33,330 nt of DNA. It comes from CAYONQ01 sp964405375 (GTDB taxonomy: Bacteria > Planctomycetota > Phycisphaerae > Sedimentisphaerales > Anaerobacaceae). The position numbers and the translations under genes were made by a program. Location of the stretch: positions 1 through 33,330 of the forward strand of contig CAYONQ010000022.1 of assembly GCA_964405375.1 (NCBI GenBank), read 5' to 3'. The notes beneath the pieces are model-generated. The model ran no database searches and was not told the DNA's origin. It saw nothing but the letters and a program-made list of their open reading frames with translations. Of the stretch, positions 14,404 to 23,699 are shown piece after piece; position 1 is the stretch's first letter, and each line of letters begins with the position of its first letter.

Positions 14404-15186
14404 ATGAGAAAGGCAGTTTCGCTGATTTTGGCGGTCTTGTCGGCCCCGGCAGCCCTGGCACTGGCCGATAAGGACAAGCTGGGTGTTACTCTTGATTTAA
14501 CTTATATGAGCAAGTACATCAGCAAGGGAGCCGAATCCTACGGCCAGCAGGGCGCTCTTTTTGAGACCATAGACATTGATTGGTATGGAACGGGTTTTGG
14601 CACTTACGTTACTCATCGCTCAGCCACTTCAAGCGGATACGTTGACAAAGAGCGATTCGACTACGGCGTATATTACAAGGACACGCTCTTTGAAGACAAA
14701 CCCTACCTCACAAAGTACGGGCTTCGCTGGGCATACGAGCACTACCCCGGCCTGGCCAGAAACGTGGCCAATACTACAAACGAGTGGAAATTTAGCTTTT
14801 CCTGGCCCAAACTTCTGGAATCAGGGCTTGTGCCGAAGTATGTAGCTTACTATGAGTACCCCGCCGGCAGCAGGTACAGACGCAGTGACGTTACCGGCTG
14901 GGTCCATATATTCGGATTTAGCTACGATTGGGCGGCGCCCGGCTTATCGCCCCGAACAGAAAAGCAACTCCTGACCTTGTCGGCGGATATTGCCTACACG
15001 GACGGCCTCGGCGGAAAAACCAGAGACCACGACTGGTCATACGCTACTTTTGGTGCCTCAACGAGCTTTAAAATTGATGGTAATCTTTCCTTCATACCGG
15101 CAGTTTACCATCAGTTCTCGATGGACGATTCGGTCGCAAAGCGGGACATAACGTACTGTAGTCTGAGTATGAAGTACAAATTCTAA
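14404..15186 (+). CDS. Outer-membrane beta-barrel protein (TorF/Gcw_chp-like putative porin)
   Basis: A 260-residue exported protein. The signal peptide is 'MRKAVSLILAVLSAPAALALA', cleaved before 'DKDK'. The mature part has alternating amphipathic strands rich in Tyr and Trp and ends in 'SMKYKF', the terminal aromatic residue expected of BAM-inserted barrels. The first strands ('LDLTYMSKYISKGAESYG...ALFETIDIDWYG') follow the pattern of the TorF/Gcw_chp putative porin family. I start it at ATG 14404 behind an AAGGA site because this start gives a clean signal peptide; the frame opens earlier at 14353. It has its own promoter and is divergent from the HprK-like gene. The substrate is unknown; a diffusion pore is a guess from family. 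Confidence 0.65.
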   Translation: MRKAVSLILAVLSAPAALALADKDKLGVTLDLTYMSKYISKGAESYGQQGALFETIDIDWYGTGFGTYVTHRSATSSGYVDKERFDYGVYYKDTLFEDKPYLTKYGLRWAYEHYPGLARNVANTTNEWKFSFSWPKLLESGLVPKYVAYYEYPAGSRYRRSDVTGWVHIFGFSYDWAAPGLSPRTEKQLLTLSADIAYTDGLGGKTRDHDWSYATFGASTSFKIDGNLSFIPAVYHQFSMDDSVAKRDITYCSLSMKYKF

Positions 15187-15199
15187 GCATCGGCTGGCC

Positions 15200-15213
15200 C
15201 CGATTACAATCGG
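15200..15213. terminator. Small hairpin between convergent genes
   Basis: CCGAT-TACA-ATCGG sits between the barrel gene and the convergent DASS gene. It has a 5-bp stem and no T-tract, so a terminator role is uncertain. Confidence 0.25.
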
Positions 15214-15243
15214 TATCATAGAATAGGAAGACACTGCGATTGA

Positions 15244-16689
15244 CTACATACTAAAGCCAAACATCGGCAGCAGGAAATAGTACAGCACCGTGATTATTGC
15301 TGCCGTGAAGAGGTTGACGAAAAATCCCTCACTGGCCATTTGCTTGACCGTAACATATCCGCTGGCGTAAACAATGGCATTAGGCATTGTAGCGACCGGC
15401 ATCATAAACGCACAACTGGCTGCCAGAACCGCAGGCATCATCAGAACCGCAGGGTCAATCTTGGCCGCCAGCGCAACTGAACCAAGCAGCGGCATAATCA
15501 AAGCGGCCATCGCCGTATTAGGGATTAGATTCGTAAGATACCCCGTCGCAAAGACAACAACGGCTATCATAAGAAACGGATGCCAACCACTCACACCGGC
15601 CATACAGTTAGCAACAGCATCAGCCAGACCTGATACATTGAAGGCGTATGATATTGTCATACCGGCGCCAATCATAACGAGCAGCCCCCACGGAATCCTC
15701 TTGGCATATTCCCACTCCAGCAGCCGTCCACCGTGACCGTTTGGGAATATAAACAGCACCAGCGCCGCCGTAAGCGCAACTGTGTCGTCTCCGATGAATT
15801 TATTCTGCGTTCCTCCAACCAGCAGCCCTGACCAGCCGCCGAATGGCTCTCTTCTGAAGCTCCACGCCAGCGCCGTTATTGCAAATATAACAAGCACTCT
15901 GACCTCTTCGGTTCGCCAGAGACCGAGTCTGGGCAGCTCGACCGGCCTTGCTTTTTTCATCCTGCGGGTTAGCCAAATCCAGACAAGAGGGAACATCAGG
16001 AAAATGCCGGGCCAGCTTATGAGTATCCATTTGCCGAAGCTAATCACTCTGGTTTGCCCATCCGGTAAATTCGCTATCACCTGTTCGTAATTCGATATAA
16101 ATATAGGATTAGGTGGCGTGCCGATAATCGTCCCCATACCGCCGATACTGCCCGCATAAGCCATCCCTAATAACAAAGGTATCGCCAGGGTCTTTCTGTC
16201 TTCGAGCTGTTCTAACACCGCCATCGCCACCGGAAGTAACATCAGCATACATGCGGTATTTGATATCCACATACTTAACATTGCGTTTGCAAGCATAAAA
16301 CCCAGCACAAGTCTTTTACCGCCGACCCCGCCTACCGCCCGAACCATTCCGATGGCCAGCCGCCGGTGCGCCCCGCTTTTCTCCAGCGCCTGGGCAATCA
16401 TAAATCCGCCCATAAAAAGCATTACCATATGGTGTCCATAACCGGCGGCGGCCTCCTTATATGTCATCACGCCCGCTAACGGAAGAATCGCAAACGGGAT
16501 AAGCGACGTGGCCGGAATAGAAATCGGCTCGAATACCCACCACACCGCACACCACGCCATCACTGCTGCTGTCCAGCACGCTGTCGGCTGCAGGCCGGCG
16601 ACAAAATACAGCGTCAACCACATCACCGCCCCGGCAAGCGGCCCCCCGCACATAGCCCATCCTTTATTTGCCGTTTTGTTTGCTTGCAT
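15244..16689 (-). CDS. DASS/SLC13-family sodium:anion (dicarboxylate or sulfate) symporter
   Basis: A 481-residue inner-membrane transporter with about twelve hydrophobic segments. The two pseudo-symmetric SNT-type motifs that bind sodium and substrate are visible: 'WISNTACMLMLLPVAMA' in the first half and 'LIPNTAMAALIMPLLG' in the second, together with 'GMAYAGSIGGMGTIIGTPPNPIF', a strong SLC13/DASS signature. Family members import C4-dicarboxylates, citrate or sulfate with Na+. With fumarase nearby a dicarboxylate is plausible; with comA/yeiH, sulfate or a sulfonate is the alternative, and sequence alone does not decide. AAGGGG precedes the ATG at 16689. It is transcribed divergently from nifJ. 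Confidence 0.87.
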   Translation of the reverse strand: MQANKTANKGWAMCGGPLAGAVMWLTLYFVAGLQPTACWTAAVMAWCAVWWVFEPISIPATSLIPFAILPLAGVMTYKEAAAGYGHHMVMLFMGGFMIAQALEKSGAHRRLAIGMVRAVGGVGGKRLVLGFMLANAMLSMWISNTACMLMLLPVAMAVLEQLEDRKTLAIPLLLGMAYAGSIGGMGTIIGTPPNPIFISNYEQVIANLPDGQTRVISFGKWILISWPGIFLMFPLVWIWLTRRMKKARPVELPRLGLWRTEEVRVLVIFAITALAWSFRREPFGGWSGLLVGGTQNKFIGDDTVALTAALVLFIFPNGHGGRLLEWEYAKRIPWGLLVMIGAGMTISYAFNVSGLADAVANCMAGVSGWHPFLMIAVVVFATGYLTNLIPNTAMAALIMPLLGSVALAAKIDPAVLMMPAVLAASCAFMMPVATMPNAIVYASGYVTVKQMASEGFFVNLFTAAIITVLYYFLLPMFGFSM

Positions 16690-16718
16690 AAAGCCCCTTC
16701 GGTTTATTCGGCGGCTGT

Positions 16719-16747
16719 ATAGTAGCGAACATTACTGTAATATGCAA
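16719..16747 (-). promoter_or_regulatory. Promoter for the DASS symporter
   Basis: Minus strand TTGCAT (16747-16742), 17-base spacer, TACTAT (16724-16719), about 30 bases before the ATG. Confidence 0.45.
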
Positions 16748-16805
16748 TAAATCTTCCAATCCTGCTGCAAAACGTAAAACCCTTCGATTCTGACGGGATT
16801 TTACA

Positions 16806-16834
16806 TTGCTTAATCCGGCAAAAAGTTGTATAAA
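16806..16834 (+). promoter_or_regulatory. Promoter for nifJ
   Basis: TTGCTT (16806-16811), 17-base spacer, TATAAA (16829-16834), about 93 bases before the ATG at 16928. Confidence 0.45.
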
Positions 16835-16927
16835 GATGCTGATATGCGGTTCAAAGACCCGCTGTGGCAACAGAGGTCTTTGAAGTAACTTCAGTGTGGT
16901 TCTTATATTACAGAAGGTGAAGAAGTT

Positions 16928-19900
16928 ATGAAACGTGAAATGGTTACGATTGACGGAAATACCGCCGCCGCTTACGTGGCGCACGCCACAAACGAGGTGA
17001 TTGCAATTTATCCGATTACTCCGAGCTCGTCTATGGGCGAGATTGCCGATGCCCGCTCAGCAAAGGGTCAGCCGAATATCTGGGGCACAGTCCCCTCGGT
17101 TACGGAGATGCAGTCGGAAGGCGGGGCCGCCGGCGCCATCCACGGTGCACTGGTCAGCGGCGCTCTGGCAACGACATTTACCGCCTCACAGGGGCTTTTG
17201 CTGATGATTCCGAATATGTACAAGATTGCAGGCGAGCTGCTGCCGACGGTCTTTCACGTATCAGCAAGGTCGCTGGCCTGTCAGGCGCTTTCAATCTTCG
17301 GCGACCATTCCGACGTGATGGCCTGCCGACAGACCGGTTTCGCCTTTGCCTGCGCCTGTAACATTCAGGAAGTTATGGATTTTGCGCTTATCTCTCAACA
17401 GGCGACACTGGCCTCGCGGGTGCCGTTCTTAAACTTCTTTGACGGCTTCAGAACCAGTCACGAGTTTCAGAAGGTCGAAGAGCTGACTTTCGATGATATG
17501 CGTGCTGTGATTGACGATGAGCTTGTGGCTCAAAATAAGGCCAGGGCATTGTCCCCGGACAGACCGCAAATCTCCGGCACGGCGCAAAACCCTGATGTTT
17601 ATTTTCAAGGCAGAGAGACGGTCAACAAGTACTATTTAGCTGTCCCGCAGATTGTTCAGGAAACGATGGACAAATTCGCCGAGCTAACGGGGCGAAGCTA
17701 CCATTTATTCGATTACGTCGGGCCGGCGGATGCGGAAAAGGTCATCGTTATTATGGGCTCGGCGGCAGATACCGTCCATGAGACGGTAGAGTTTCTCACC
17801 GCTAAAGGCGAAAAGGTCGGCCTGCTAAAGGTGCGGCTCTTCAGACCCTTCAGCACCAAGCACTTTATCGGCTGCCTGCCAAAAACAGTGAAAAAAATCG
17901 CCGTATTAGACAGAACAAAGGAGCCGGGCTCGCTCGGTGAGCCGTTATACCTCGATGTCCGCACCGCCGTCGGCGAGGCAATGGCGGCAGGTCAGACATC
18001 TTTTGAGAAGTATCCGCTAATAGTCGGCGGCCGATACGGATTGGGCTCGAAGGAATTCACGCCCGCTATGGTAAAGGCCGTCTTTGATAATCTCGATGCA
18101 GCAAAACCTAAAAACGGTTTTACAGTGGGCATCATAGATGATGTGACAAATACGAGCCTGGATGTGGACGAATCTTTCGAGATTTCGGCCGGTAAGATGT
18201 TTGCTGGGATGTTTTACGGCCTCGGCTCGGACGGAACGGTAGGCGCAAATAAAAACTCGATAAAGATTATCGGCGAGATAACGGACAATTACGCTCAGGG
18301 CTACTTTGTATATGATTCAAGAAAAGCCGGCGCCGTTACAGTATCGCATCTTAGATTCGGCGACAAATTGATTCGCAGGCCGTATCTCGTGGACAGGGCC
18401 GATTTCGTCGCCTGCCACAATCCGAGCTTCCTGGAAAAATACGATATGCTCTCGGTGCTGCGAGCCGGCGGAACGTTTCTGCTGACGACCGGCTACGGCA
18501 AAGATGAGGTCTGGGACACCCTACCTCAGGAGGTGCAAAAGCAAATAATCGACAAGAAGCTGAAGTTCTATATCATTGATGCGATTTCACTCGCCGAAGA
18601 GCTTGGCTTAGGTGCGAGAATCAATGTGATTATGCAGACCGCCTTCTTCAAAATCACCCAATTCATCCCGCTCGACACGGCTGTCAAGGCAATCAAGGAT
18701 GCCATCAGGAAAACCTACGGCAAAAAAGGCGAGAAGGTTGTTGAAATGAACAATGCCGCCGTCGATGCCGCTGTCGGCAGAGTTTATGAGGTCGAGGTGC
18801 CTGACAAGGTGACAAGCAAAATAAAGATGCAGCCGCTCGTCCCCGATGATGCCCCGGATTTTGTCAAGGAAGTTACCGCCGAGCTTATGGCACGCCGCGG
18901 CGACAAGCTGCCTGTCAGCAAGATGCCACCTGACGGCAAGTTCCCGACAGGTACAACCAAGTATGAGAAGCGAAATATCGCCGTCAATATCCCGCAGTGG
19001 GAACCACAGCTTTGTATTCAGTGCGGCAGGTGCTCTTTGTTCTGTCCGCACGCCGCTATAAGAATAAAGGCCTACGATGAAAAGCACCTTAAGGACGCTC
19101 CGCCCACTTTTAAAAGCGCCGATGCAAAAGGCGCTAGTTTCGCTGGAATGAAATTCACCGTTCAGGTCGCTCCGGAAGACTGTACCGGCTGTGGCGCCTG
19201 TGTGCTGAACTGCCCGGCGGAAGAAAAGGACGAAAACAAACAGCCGACCGGCCGAAAGGCAATCAATATGACCCGGCAGGAACCGCTTCGCAGAGCCGAA
19301 CGCGAAAACTATAAATACTTTCTGTCGATTCCGGATACAGACCCGGCACTTTTCAAGGTCGATACCGTAAAGGGCAGTCAATTGATTACGCCTTTGTTCG
19401 AATACTCCGGTGCCTGTGCCGGCTGCGGAGAAACCGCCTATGTTAAATTGCTCACACAACTGTTTGGCGACAGGGCAATGATTGGAAATGCGACCGGCTG
19501 CTCATCCATTTACGGTGGCAATCTGCCAACGACGCCCTACACCAAAAGGCCGGACGGCAGGGGACCTATCTGGAGTAACAGCTTGTTTGAGGATAACACT
19601 GAGTTCGCAATGGGTATGCGGCTGACAGTTGATAAATTCAAAGAACGGGCTCTCAAACTGTTAGACAAAGTGGTAGATAAGGGTTGTGTTGACGCTAAGC
19701 TGGCAGAAGAAATCCGCACCGCCGCCTTGGCCAACGACCCGGCACAAGCCGCGATTGAGCGGCAGCGCACCCGGGTGGACGAACTAAAAAGGCGGTGTCG
19801 AGACAGTAACTGCGAAGAATGCAGTCAGTTGTTGGATGTTGCGGATTATCTTGTGCGCAAATCGGTCTGGGCACTTGGCGGCGATGGATGGGCCTACGAT

Positions 19901-20521
19901 ATCGGATACGGTGGGCTGGACCACGTCCTCGCCAGCGGCGCCGATGTCAATGTGCTTGTTTTAGATACGGAACTCTATTCCAATACGGGCGGGCAGATGT
20001 CCAAGTCAACCCCGAGAGCAGCAGTGGCTAAATTTGCAGCGGCGGGAAAACCGAGACCTAAAAAGGACCTTGGGCTTTTAGCTATGACTTATGGGAACAT
20101 TTATGTCACTAAGGTGGCGATAGGTGCAAATGCAAATCAGACGGTAAAGGCCTTTGTTGAGGCAGAGGCCTATCCGGGACCCTCGCTTATAATCGCATAC
20201 TCACACTGTATTGCTCACGGTATCAATATGACTGCCGGTTATCAGGAGCAGAAAAAGGCCGTCGATTGTGGTCATTGGCCGTTGTACAGGTTCGACCCTC
20301 GCCTTAAAGGCCAGGGCAAAAATCCGTTGCAGCTCGATTCCAAAGCCCCTACGCTTGATTTCAAAGAATATGCTTATGGCGAGAATCGCTATCGGGTGCT
20401 GGCGCAATCGAAGCCGGAAGCGGCGGCTGAACTGTTAAAGCTTGCCACAAGTGATGCCGCTCAAAGGTATGCTTTAATGGTTCAGCTCGCTGCACTGCCG
20501 TGCAATAAACCCGATGCATAA
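16928..20521 (+). CDS. nifJ: Pyruvate:ferredoxin (flavodoxin) oxidoreductase
   Basis: A full-length single-chain PFOR of 1197 residues, the usual size. It oxidises pyruvate with CoA to acetyl-CoA and CO2 and reduces ferredoxin, a central step in anaerobic metabolism. Domain order is conventional: N-terminal pyrimidine-binding domain ('VIAIYPITPSSSMGE', 'SEGGAAGAIHGAL'), transketolase C-like and CoA-binding regions, then a two-cluster ferredoxin domain with Cys696/699/702/706 ('CIQCGRCSLFCP') and Cys752/755/758/762 ('CTGCGACVLNCP'). The C-terminal TPP domain follows, with the proximal-cluster cysteines Cys830, Cys833 ('CAGCGETAY'), Cys858 ('GNATGCSSIYGG') and Cys1094 ('SHCIAHG'). 'GGDGWAYDIGYGGLDHVLASG' is the TPP-Mg loop. 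All ligands are present, so it should be active. A purine-rich GAAGGTGAAG site precedes the ATG. Confidence 0.96.
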   Translation: MKREMVTIDGNTAAAYVAHATNEVIAIYPITPSSSMGEIADARSAKGQPNIWGTVPSVTEMQSEGGAAGAIHGALVSGALATTFTASQGLLLMIPNMYKIAGELLPTVFHVSARSLACQALSIFGDHSDVMACRQTGFAFACACNIQEVMDFALISQQATLASRVPFLNFFDGFRTSHEFQKVEELTFDDMRAVIDDELVAQNKARALSPDRPQISGTAQNPDVYFQGRETVNKYYLAVPQIVQETMDKFAELTGRSYHLFDYVGPADAEKVIVIMGSAADTVHETVEFLTAKGEKVGLLKVRLFRPFSTKHFIGCLPKTVKKIAVLDRTKEPGSLGEPLYLDVRTAVGEAMAAGQTSFEKYPLIVGGRYGLGSKEFTPAMVKAVFDNLDAAKPKNGFTVGIIDDVTNTSLDVDESFEISAGKMFAGMFYGLGSDGTVGANKNSIKIIGEITDNYAQGYFVYDSRKAGAVTVSHLRFGDKLIRRPYLVDRADFVACHNPSFLEKYDMLSVLRAGGTFLLTTGYGKDEVWDTLPQEVQKQIIDKKLKFYIIDAISLAEELGLGARINVIMQTAFFKITQFIPLDTAVKAIKDAIRKTYGKKGEKVVEMNNAAVDAAVGRVYEVEVPDKVTSKIKMQPLVPDDAPDFVKEVTAELMARRGDKLPVSKMPPDGKFPTGTTKYEKRNIAVNIPQWEPQLCIQCGRCSLFCPHAAIRIKAYDEKHLKDAPPTFKSADAKGASFAGMKFTVQVAPEDCTGCGACVLNCPAEEKDENKQPTGRKAINMTRQEPLRRAERENYKYFLSIPDTDPALFKVDTVKGSQLITPLFEYSGACAGCGETAYVKLLTQLFGDRAMIGNATGCSSIYGGNLPTTPYTKRPDGRGPIWSNSLFEDNTEFAMGMRLTVDKFKERALKLLDKVVDKGCVDAKLAEEIRTAALANDPAQAAIERQRTRVDELKRRCRDSNCEECSQLLDVADYLVRKSVWALGGDGWAYDIGYGGLDHVLASGADVNVLVLDTELYSNTGGQMSKSTPRAAVAKFAAAGKPRPKKDLGLLAMTYGNIYVTKVAIGANANQTVKAFVEAEAYPGPSLIIAYSHCIAHGINMTAGYQEQKKAVDCGHWPLYRFDPRLKGQGKNPLQLDSKAPTLDFKEYAYGENRYRVLAQSKPEAAAELLKLATSDAAQRYALMVQLAALPCNKPDA

Positions 20522-21036
20522 CGTTTAGATGAGGTTAAGCCACATTTTGTATTTCGTTGAAAAACAGCAACCTTTCTAAACACATCTTTTCATCTTTCTT
20601 CTCGGACCGATACTTCTTACAAACTGACAACCGGTGTGCGATTCTCGATTGTCAACTTATCTGCACTGGCATATAGACCATTATAGGACCGGTCGGCAAC
20701 GAACAAATTGCACATTTGAAGGGTATAAAAATACACACTAACGTCCTTGCAGATATGCCGGCAATGTCCTTAATTTCATAACTGCCTTTTACAACTGTAG
20801 TTGTAGCGGCAAAAAGGGAATTTTAGGCAAATATAACAGGTAAGATATGAACCCGCAGATAAACCGCTCAGCAGTTAAAAAAAGTTAAGCAGACAAAGGG
20901 TTAAGCCGATAAATTTCATCGGGTAGGAGAACGCTTTTATTATAACTTGTGGTTTTGTAGAGAGTTGAAAGCACGGCGCTTTTTGGAATTTCAGTGTTAT
21001 AGGCCTCGTTAGAGATTCCACTGACGGGGAACAATT
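20522..21036 (+). promoter_or_regulatory. Upstream region of the exopolysaccharide operon, with candidate promoters and structured leader
   Basis: No gene is visible. The best promoter is TTGTCA (20649-20654), 17-base spacer, TATAGA (20672-20677), which would give a leader of about 350 nt. A weaker one, TTCATC/TATTAT (20915-20943), would give about 85 nt. Between them are small hairpins, including ACAACT/AGTTGT (20791-20804) nested inside a CCTTTT/AAAAGG pairing, and CCGAT/ATCGG (about 20906-20922). I do not recognise a known riboswitch, including either c-di-GMP class. There is no obvious terminator for nifJ. Confidence 0.4.
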
Positions 21037-22725
21037 ATGGTGCAAAATTCGAGATACACTTCACGCCCGATGGAAATTTCTAAGGGGGCGAAAACTACAC
21101 GTACCGTAGCGATTGTATTTCTTCTGTCCGTTATAAGCATTTACACCCCTGGCTGTAGTGACGAATTTCTTGACCCGACGCAAGTAGGCAGGTTTCGTCC
21201 TGTTCCAGCCGTAAATGTGATATTGCATTCGCTGGGTGTGGCAGAAGAAACACCATCGACTTGGGTGACGGCGGAAGACCCCCGGCCGATAGATGTTATA
21301 GCATATGAGACCGACTACGTCTTTGGTCCTGGTGATCTCGTTGGTGTATTTATTTTCGAGTTGTTCGGGGAAGGGGCGGCGTTTTCAAACAGTTTTCTCA
21401 TTAACGAGACCGGCAAGATATCAATACCACAGGTCGGGGTGGTTGAGGCGGCAGGGTTGACGGAATCGCAGCTTGAGGAGGAGATAAAGCGAATCCTTTC
21501 GCCGAGCATATTAAAAGACCCCTCAATTTCCATAAATTTGCTTAGCTCGCAGCAACGGGCATTTACGATATTGGGTAATGCCGTGCCGGCTCCGGGCAGA
21601 TACAATATTCCACGCTATGATTTCAGGTTGACAGACGCCCTTGCAACAGCAGGAGTAGCAACACAGTATAACGTCAGCTATGTTTATGTCTCGCGCGCTG
21701 TTACAGGCAAGGAGGCAATAGCTGAGCCGGGCCACCCGCCGCCTACTGAGCCGGCCGAGCCGGTAGAAGAACCGATTGAGCCCGAACGGGAGATGATGGA
21801 GATAATAGCCCCGCGGGCACAGCGGCAGTACCACCCTAATATCAGCCGGCTTGGTGATAAGCTGCTTATATCCTCTGCGGAGATGATAACGGATAAAGAG
21901 CTCACCCAAGCGGCTTTGCCGGAAGGTTTTGAGCCGTTAGACGATGACCGGCAGAAAGAGCCGAACCTGCAAGATGCACAGAAAGCACTCTCCGGGCCAA
22001 CTGGTCGAAGGACAATAAATGAACCGGCCAATAGCGGTGAAGTTGGGCGTATCGAGTGGATTTTTCAGGACGGCAGATGGATTCCGATTCAAATTGGTCA
22101 GCCAAAACCCGCAGAGCCGCAGGTCAAAGTCGAACCGGAAAAGCTAATCGAACCCCTCAAGGAAAGGATACCAGAATATCTCGGCTGGGACCAGATAGGC
22201 ACCGGAGCAGTCCAGACGAGAGTCATAAAGATCCCTACCGATAAACTGGCCGCAGGAGACCCTCGATATAATATCGTGATAAGGCCTAGTGATAACATTC
22301 AAGTACCTGTTGATATTATCGGTGAATTCTGTATTATGGGAAATACCAACTATCAAGGATTCATTCACCTTACAGGCCGACCGATGACCTTGAAAATGGC
22401 TATAGCCGCAGCTGGCGGCCTGGGACCTTTGGCATGGCCGAAACGCTGCGAGGTGGTCAGAAGGGTCGGCAGGGAAAAAGAGGAAATCGTGATGGTGGAT
22501 TTGGACAAAATCGCCAGGGGCGAACAGCCGGATTTCTTTATTAAGCCGAACGATTTAATCAACGTCGGTACGCACCCAACGGCAAGGTGGCGGGCGGTCT
22601 TGAGAAACGCCTTCAGGGCCACTTACGGGTTCGGCTTTGTTTATGACCGTAATTTTTCAGATAGAGATTACGGAACCAGCAGGCCTTTCGGCAGTATATA
22701 TGACAAAATTGAAGATATCTTTTAG
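21037..22725 (+). CDS. Wza-like polysaccharide export protein (Poly_export/SLBB)
   Basis: A 562-residue periplasmic/outer-membrane export protein. After a basic N-terminus a hydrophobic segment (residues 24-38) ends in 'YTPGC' with Cys40, a degenerate lipobox that suggests a lipoprotein. The Poly_export domain starts at 'DYVFGPGDLVGVFIFE' (about 93-108) and continues through 'LINETGKISIPQVGVVEAAGLTESQLEEEI'. A first SLBB-like part follows ('FTILGNAVPAPGRYNIP...LTDALATAGV'). A long Pro/Glu-rich insertion (about 225-385) separates it from a second beta-grasp part ('IVIRPSDNIQVP...FCIMGNTNYQGFIHLTGRPMTLKMAIAAAGGLG') and 'VVRRVGREKEEIVMVDLDKIARGEQPDFFIKPNDLINVG'. It heads the operon: the exosortase gene begins 2 bases after its stop. 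It is longer than typical Wza (~380) mainly because of the insertion. Confidence 0.88.
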   Translation: MVQNSRYTSRPMEISKGAKTTRTVAIVFLLSVISIYTPGCSDEFLDPTQVGRFRPVPAVNVILHSLGVAEETPSTWVTAEDPRPIDVIAYETDYVFGPGDLVGVFIFELFGEGAAFSNSFLINETGKISIPQVGVVEAAGLTESQLEEEIKRILSPSILKDPSISINLLSSQQRAFTILGNAVPAPGRYNIPRYDFRLTDALATAGVATQYNVSYVYVSRAVTGKEAIAEPGHPPPTEPAEPVEEPIEPEREMMEIIAPRAQRQYHPNISRLGDKLLISSAEMITDKELTQAALPEGFEPLDDDRQKEPNLQDAQKALSGPTGRRTINEPANSGEVGRIEWIFQDGRWIPIQIGQPKPAEPQVKVEPEKLIEPLKERIPEYLGWDQIGTGAVQTRVIKIPTDKLAAGDPRYNIVIRPSDNIQVPVDIIGEFCIMGNTNYQGFIHLTGRPMTLKMAIAAAGGLGPLAWPKRCEVVRRVGREKEEIVMVDLDKIARGEQPDFFIKPNDLINVGTHPTARWRAVLRNAFRATYGFGFVYDRNFSDRDYGTSRPFGSIYDKIEDIF

Positions 22726-22727
22726 CT

Positions 22728-23699
22728 ATGGCAGAAAATATTGTTTCTTCTGTTCTGGATACGAAAGGTTCGCTCACGCCCCTGCGCAAACAGCGGTGGC
22801 GTGAACTTGGAGTCCATAATTATATTAAGATATTGACGATTGCAACGCTGTTTGTCTACCTTTTTCACAACGAAATCGACAGCGTTGTCTATAAATGGCG
22901 CACTGACAGTAGCTGGTCGCACGGTTTTCTAATCCCGCTTTTTAGCTTATACTTCATTAACCAGCATAAAGAGCAGATATTAAACCTTCAAACAAAACCA
23001 AATTACCTGGGTTTGTTTTTTCTGATTTGCGGGATTGCGCTTTATCCTCTCAACATAGTTCATTTCCAGTACGGCTACCTTCAGCCGATTGGGATGATAG
23101 TAACACTCGGTGCGGTTGTATTGTTTTTGGGCGGCTGGCGATTGGTTAAATACACCTGGCTGCCGATGCTGTTCTTGGTCTTTGCTATACCATTACCGCA
23201 GAGATACTATTTCGCCTTTACTCTGCCGATGCGACGGCTTGCTGCTACGATAGCAGCCGGACTGCTGAATCTGGTTAACGAACTGGAAGCCACGGCCAGT
23301 GGCGTGGTCATAGATGTGATTTATAAAGGCCAACAGTTAGACCCCCCTCTCAATGTGGCCGAGGCCTGTAGCGGAATGAGACTGCTGACGGCCTTCCTCG
23401 CCCTCGGTGTCGCTATGGCATACCTGCACTATAGACCTATATGGCAGCGAATCATTCTGCTGGCCAGTACCATACCAATAGCGATATTTTGCAATATCAT
23501 TCGCGTAACAGTTACTGGTTTCGTTTATGTGCTGATACATCCAAAGTACACCCAGGGTATTTATCACGATATTCTCGGATGGGCGATGGTACCATTGGCG
23601 TTTGGCTTATACGGTTCTCTTGCGTGGTTTATGTCCAGCTTATTTGTTGAAGAAACCTCAAACTCTGAAGATATTGTGCTCCGGAGGTGCGATGCGTAA
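22728..23699 (+). CDS. Exosortase (transmembrane Cys transpeptidase family)
   Basis: A 323-residue integral membrane protein with roughly eight hydrophobic segments. The catalytic residues of exosortases/archaeosortases are recognisable: Cys214 in 'NVAEACSGMRLL', Arg259 in 'NIIRVT' and His280 in 'YHDILGW'. Early motifs 'WSHGFLIPLFSLYFI' and 'WLPMLFLVFAIPLPQ' are also diagnostic. Exosortases cleave and re-anchor proteins that carry a C-terminal sorting segment (PEP-CTERM and variants), in loci that also make exopolysaccharide. The start has no clear ribosome site and follows the export gene by 2 bases, suggesting translational coupling. Its end overlaps the EpsI gene by 8 bases. No candidate substrate is in the window. 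The subtype cannot be named with confidence. Confidence 0.92.
   Translation: MAENIVSSVLDTKGSLTPLRKQRWRELGVHNYIKILTIATLFVYLFHNEIDSVVYKWRTDSSWSHGFLIPLFSLYFINQHKEQILNLQTKPNYLGLFFLICGIALYPLNIVHFQYGYLQPIGMIVTLGAVVLFLGGWRLVKYTWLPMLFLVFAIPLPQRYYFAFTLPMRRLAATIAAGLLNLVNELEATASGVVIDVIYKGQQLDPPLNVAEACSGMRLLTAFLALGVAMAYLHYRPIWQRIILLASTIPIAIFCNIIRVTVTGFVYVLIHPKYTQGIYHDILGWAMVPLAFGLYGSLAWFMSSLFVEETSNSEDIVLRRCDA

Noticed and set aside
18608..19459. A 283-residue minus-strand frame inside nifJ
   Set aside because: It is antisense to the well-conserved ferredoxin domain of PFOR; no motif or ribosome site supports it.
20900..20960. Possible c-di-GMP riboswitch before the exopolysaccharide operon
   Set aside because: 'CAAAGGG' and a CCGAT/ATCGG hairpin are present, but the conserved core of either c-di-GMP class is missing.
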